Below, piece by piece: positions 31,808 to 36,249 of a DNA stretch of 36,249 nt. Each line of letters starts with the position of its first letter. Position 1 is the first letter of the stretch. The position numbers and the translations under genes were made by a program. Source of the DNA: Bifidobacteriaceae bacterium (GTDB lineage: Bacteria > Actinomycetota > Actinomycetes > Actinomycetales > Bifidobacteriaceae); the NCBI GenBank assembly GCA_029227215.1, contig JAQXZM010000111.1, forward strand, positions 1 through 36,249. Reading direction: 5' to 3'. Below the pieces are notes generated by a model. It saw only the letters and a list, made by a program, of their open reading frames with translations. It did no database searches and was not told the origin of the DNA.

Positions 31808-32422
31808 ATGGCACACAGCAGCGAATCGTCTTCCCGCAATTCCGGCGAATCCAACAATACCCATCGCACCTCCCGCCGCGGCACCACCCGCCGCACCGCC
31901 GCGCTCACCCATGTGACGCACGACGCGTTCGGCCCGCTGTGGGCGCCAGACTCGCGGGTGCTCATGCTTGGCTCAATCCCCAGCCCCAAATCGCGTGAAT
32001 TCGGCTTCTACTACATGCACCCGCGCAACCGCTTCTGGCCAGTGCTCGCGGCAATCTTCGACGAGCAGGTGCCAGCAAGCATCGAGGAGCGCCGCGGCCT
32101 TGCGCTGCGCCATCACATCGCGCTGTTCGATTCGCTGGTGGAATGCGACATCGTGGGCGCGTCCGACGCATCGATCCGCAACCCCGTGCCCGCGGATCTG
32201 CGCCCGTTGCTTGCAGGATCGCGTATCCATGCGATCTTCTGCACCGGCGCCACTGCCGCCAAGTACTTCACGAAGTGGTGCGACCCAATGCTGCGCGACG
32301 CCGGGTTTGACATACCGATGACACAGCTGCCGAGCACAAGCCCGGCGAACGCCGCGTGGAGCCTGGAGCGGCTCGTCGCCGCGTATGCCCCGGTGCGGGA
32401 AGCCGCTGAAGCTGAGGGCTGA
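31808..32422 (+). CDS. DNA-deoxyinosine (hypoxanthine) glycosylase, uracil-DNA glycosylase superfamily
   Basis: A 204-residue repair enzyme that should excise hypoxanthine from DNA. The motif LGSIPSPKSREFGFYYMHPRNRFWPVL region (about residues 57-83) is the signature of family 6 UDG-fold glycosylases. A second motif, LPSTSPANAAW, lies near residue 177. The N-terminal 35 residues are Ser/Arg/Thr-rich. ATG at 31808. It is convergent with the TauE/SafE gene. The window also has an AAG-type glycosylase with overlapping substrate range. Confidence 0.85.
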   Translation: MAHSSESSSRNSGESNNTHRTSRRGTTRRTAALTHVTHDAFGPLWAPDSRVLMLGSIPSPKSREFGFYYMHPRNRFWPVLAAIFDEQVPASIEERRGLALRHHIALFDSLVECDIVGASDASIRNPVPADLRPLLAGSRIHAIFCTGATAAKYFTKWCDPMLRDAGFDIPMTQLPSTSPANAAWSLERLVAAYAPVREAAEAEG

Positions 32423-32499
32423 GACTGGAGACTGAAGATAAGCAATCCGCTGTGCCGCACCACGCGGCGGCAACTGCACCAACCTCGACAGCCGAAAAA

Positions 32500-33339
32500 T
32501 CAGAAATATGCCTTGATCGCCAGGTCAATCGTCAGGATCAAGCCGCCGATGACCGCGAGGATGCGCATGATGCGTGCCGGAATCTTGCGCGTGATGGGCG
32601 GCGCCACGTAACTGCCCACGAAGCAGCCCAGGCACATCGCGATTGCCGCGGGCCACACCACCACTCCCTTGCAGATGAAGATGACCGATGCCGAGACGTT
32701 CGCGCCGAAACCCACGAGCGTCTTGAGCGCATTGATGTGGTGGAACGGGCCGATGCGTCCCAGATCGAGCACCGCAAGCACAAGCGTGCCGGCGCCGGCG
32801 CCGAAGTAGCCGCTGTAGATGCCGCACAGCGACACCGCCACCCACAGCCACCATGGGTCCTTCGACATCGGCTGCGTCTTCGTGGGCGCGAGGCTGGCTG
32901 CGACGCTCGATGCGCCATCACGCTGGGCGAGCGCATCGTGCGCCGCCTGCCGCGCCTCCATCTTGCCGCGCGGATTGAGCGCGATGAGCAGGGTGCTGAG
33001 GAATATCAGCGGCGGCACCGCATATTCGAACACCTTCGGATCGAGCCCGAGCAACAACAGGGCGCCGATGATGCCGCCGACCACGCCAATCGCGATGTAA
33101 GTGATGGCGCGGTTCCTCTGCCCCTTGAGCTCCACACGCGCGCCGAGCACACCGCCCAGGCCGGTGCCCACCACGCCCACGGTGTTCGATGCATTCGCCA
33201 ACACAGGCGGGATGCCGCACGCCAGCAGCGCCGGGTATGAGATCAGCGACGAGGCGCCCACCGCGTAGCCGACGAATCCTGCGCCGATCCCCGCTAGGAA
33301 AATCAACAGGAGCGTCACCACCGTGAAACCGCCGATCAT
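32500..33339 (-). CDS. TauE/SafE (TSUP) family membrane exporter
   Basis: A 279-residue membrane protein with eight or so helices in two repeats. Helix 1 (VVTLLLIFLAGIGAGFVGYAVG) and the repeat start (LWVAVSLCGIYSGYFGAGAG) show the family's Gly-rich pattern. NASNTVGVVGTGLGG and NALKTLVGFGANVSAS are the paired motifs. Members export sulfite, sulfoacetate or related organic anions, or take up thiosulfate. A hydrophilic loop of about 35 residues lies in the middle. The ATG at 33339 has GGAGG at 7 nt; the frame's extra 28 codons upstream are not supported. Substrate unknown. Confidence 0.87.
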   Translation of the reverse strand: MIGGFTVVTLLLIFLAGIGAGFVGYAVGASSLISYPALLACGIPPVLANASNTVGVVGTGLGGVLGARVELKGQRNRAITYIAIGVVGGIIGALLLLGLDPKVFEYAVPPLIFLSTLLIALNPRGKMEARQAAHDALAQRDGASSVAASLAPTKTQPMSKDPWWLWVAVSLCGIYSGYFGAGAGTLVLAVLDLGRIGPFHHINALKTLVGFGANVSASVIFICKGVVVWPAAIAMCLGCFVGSYVAPPITRKIPARIMRILAVIGGLILTIDLAIKAYF

Positions 33340-33707
33340 GCCTGTACCTCCGCTCGCTGGTGCCGAATTGATGGCCGATCTGATGCCGGACCGATTGTGC
33401 CCGGCCGAATTGCCGCACGCCACTCGTGGTGGCGCCCTTGGAGACTACCGCCGCGTCCGAATTGCGGTACGCCATTGCTCACATGGTGGCCATTGTGCCA
33501 CGCCCGCCCAACGCGGCGGCACGCACGGCTGCCCCATGTAGACCTCTTACGGAATAATGGACACGAAGCATTGGGCCCATGCCGCCGCGCTTGCCCGCGC
33601 CTGCCTTTGGAGTGCAGGACTTTGGAATGCAGGGCGCGACGCGCTGCATCACGCGGCACCACGTCAGGCGGCGGGCTTCCTCAACTTCTCAAGAGAACGG
33701 AATACCT
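33340..33707. other. Divergent intergenic region, TSUP exporter and ettA
   Basis: About 370 bp without a gene. It should hold both promoters, but none is strong by eye; GGAATAATGG near 33550 is the best -10 candidate for ettA. A frame continues upstream of ettA to an ATG at 33579 but reads like non-coding sequence. Confidence 0.4.
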
Positions 33708-35387
<1,680 letters not shown>

Positions 35388-35435
35388 ACCGCATCGAGCC
35401 GCGGCTGAGCCACAACTCAGCCTGCGCCTGTCCGT

Positions 35436-35480
35436 AAGCCGTACCGCTGTTTCGATTTTCTTAACAGTGGTACGGCTTTC
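35436..35480 (+). terminator. Terminator of ettA
   Basis: AAGCCGTACCGCTGTT (35436-35451) pairs with AACAGTGGTACGGCTT (35463-35478), one G-T pair, 11-nt loop, then TTC. Confidence 0.8.
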
Positions 35481-35566
35481 AGATAATAATCCACGATTTT
35501 CGAGTCAAAATCGTCGAAAAATGTACGCAACGGACCGACTCCCCAACCAATCTGCACCCCGCCCGC

Positions 35567-35731
35567 CCAACAGTGCCCCTCACTGGCACAGCGGCGACCA
35601 GCGAGACCGACCGTTGCGGAAAAAGCCCAGCATTCCCAACAACGAACCGCCCAACAGTGCCCCTCGCTGGCACACCAGCAACCAGCAACGCCCACCGTTA
35701 CCAAAAAGCCCGGCGCCAGGCCGGGTCTTTT
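35567..35731. repeat. Two copies of an 84-bp repeat, the second ending in a hairpin
   Basis: CGCCCAACAGTGCCCCT starts each copy, at about 35564 and 35648. Each then has GTGCC-N7-GGCAC, an ACCAGC block and AAAAAGCCC. The second copy ends in a terminator-like stem, GCCCGGC paired with GCCGGG plus a TCTTTT run (35704-35731). The period (84 bp) differs from the other arrays. Confidence 0.6.
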
Positions 35732-35733
35732 GT

Positions 35734-35893
35734 CAGCGCACGCATTGCACGCTAGCGCGCGATGATTTCGCGCCGATGCCCATTGCGCGCAGATCACGGC
35801 GTTGTCATAGAAATAAAGCACGGTGCCGTGCGCAGCTTTGAAGCCGTCGATTTTCTCGCGCGCTACCTTGCCGCCGAAGGCACCCGGAAGCAT
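35734..35893 (-). other. Possible broken gene remnant upstream of the bile salt hydrolase
   Basis: On the minus strand a frame from ATG 35893 reads MLPGAFGGKVAREKIDGFK and then GTVLYFYDNAVICAQWAS before running into repeat sequence. The wording looks protein-like but I cannot assign it. It may be the end of a decayed gene (a GNAT-like fold is one guess). The surrounding 35894-36060 has no gene I can support. Confidence 0.2.
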
Positions 35894-36060
35894 CGTGGAA
35901 AACAACGCCGCGCAAGAGCATATCGAACGCCATCGAGCCAGCCGTTTCCCCCACCGCGAACGCCGACGCGACTTTCATCAATCGTTCAGGATACCAGGCC
36001 TACCATGGGAATACCCGCGCGGAACGAACCGCGCATAGCGCCGGAAGGGAGAACAAACCT

Positions 36061-36249
36061 ATGTGCACAGCGCTTGAACTGACAACCAAGGACCACTACT
36101 TCGGACGAAACCTCGACCTCGAGCTGTCTTACGGGGAGCGCGTCGTCGTGACGCCGCGCAACTTCCCCATCACCTACCGCGAGATGCCCACGCAGTCCTC
36201 GCACTACGCCATCATCGGCATGGCCACCGTGGCCGACGGCTACCCGCTG
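36061..36249 (+). CDS. bsh: Choloylglycine (bile salt) hydrolase, N-terminal part
   Basis: The first 63 codons of an Ntn-hydrolase that deconjugates glycine- or taurine-linked bile salts. Cys2, exposed by removal of Met1, is the nucleophile. FGRNLDLELSYGE (14-26) gives the conserved Arg16 and Asp19. The ATG at 36061 is preceded by GGAAGGGAG at 9 nt. The wording (MCTALELTTKDHYFGRNLD) is closer, from memory, to lactobacillus-type enzymes than to the common bifidobacterial form starting MCTGVRFS, which hints at transfer. The rest, including the key Asn residues, is outside the window. Penicillin V acylase is the alternative family member. Confidence 0.88.
   Translation, partial: MCTALELTTKDHYFGRNLDLELSYGERVVVTPRNFPITYREMPTQSSHYAIIGMATVADGYPL

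Noticed and set aside
35417-35905. 162-codon minus-strand frame as a full gene
   Set aside because: Most of it crosses the 84-bp repeats and the ettA terminator. Only the first 50 or so codons look protein-like.

Overview
The window looks like a chromosomal segment of a high-GC actinobacterium, most likely Bifidobacterium. The reasons are the GC-rich codon use, the prfA-rpmE order, a tRNA-Ile with a UAU anticodon, a choloylglycine (bile salt) hydrolase, an EttA-type ABC-F protein and several leaderless-looking genes. The genus is inferred by recognition, not by a search.

Layout. Positions 1-950 hold the start of prfA (release factor 1) and rpmE (L31) on the minus strand, then a small hypothetical gene with a Gly-Met-Asp repeat. 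Positions 1643-8663 form a catabolic-looking block: an Lrp/AsnC regulator, a PucR-family regulator, a nitrilase-superfamily amidohydrolase, an APC amino-acid/amine permease and a 4-hydroxybutyrate-dehydrogenase-like iron alcohol dehydrogenase. Positions 8796-10813 are an IS607-family element with overlapping tnpA and tnpB. Positions 10837-12013 are a 1.2-kb gene-free array of palindromes repeated every 73 bp. Positions 12046-15008 encode three minus-strand membrane proteins of unknown role. A tRNA-Ile(UAU), a broken integrase 3' end, a Ser-rich lipoprotein and a PD-(D/E)XK-like protein follow, up to 18050.

Positions 18080-18715 are a second gene-free array with a 62-63 bp period. Next come a DHA2-type MFS exporter, a CmpB-type membrane protein, a 3-methyladenine DNA glycosylase fused in frame to a DUF488 domain, and a DEAD-box helicase with a His/Asp-rich head and an RGG tail. 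A three-gene ABC-2 exporter operon, a GNAT acetyltransferase, an arsenate-reductase-like phosphatase, a flavin split-barrel protein, a hypoxanthine-type DNA glycosylase, a TauE/SafE exporter, ettA, a gene-poor stretch and the start of a bile salt hydrolase complete the window.

The best candidate for something undescribed is the set of intergenic arrays. Arrays at 2253-2520, 10837-11380 and 11628-12013 have palindromic cores 72-75 bp apart (about 7 helical turns). The array at 18186-18561 repeats every 62-63 bp (about 6 turns). The units have diverged in sequence but the spacing is kept, so the cores would lie on one face of the helix. Secondary themes are low-complexity insertions in many conserved proteins and a repeated promoter layout in which a -10-like hexamer sits exactly 6 nt before the start codon.
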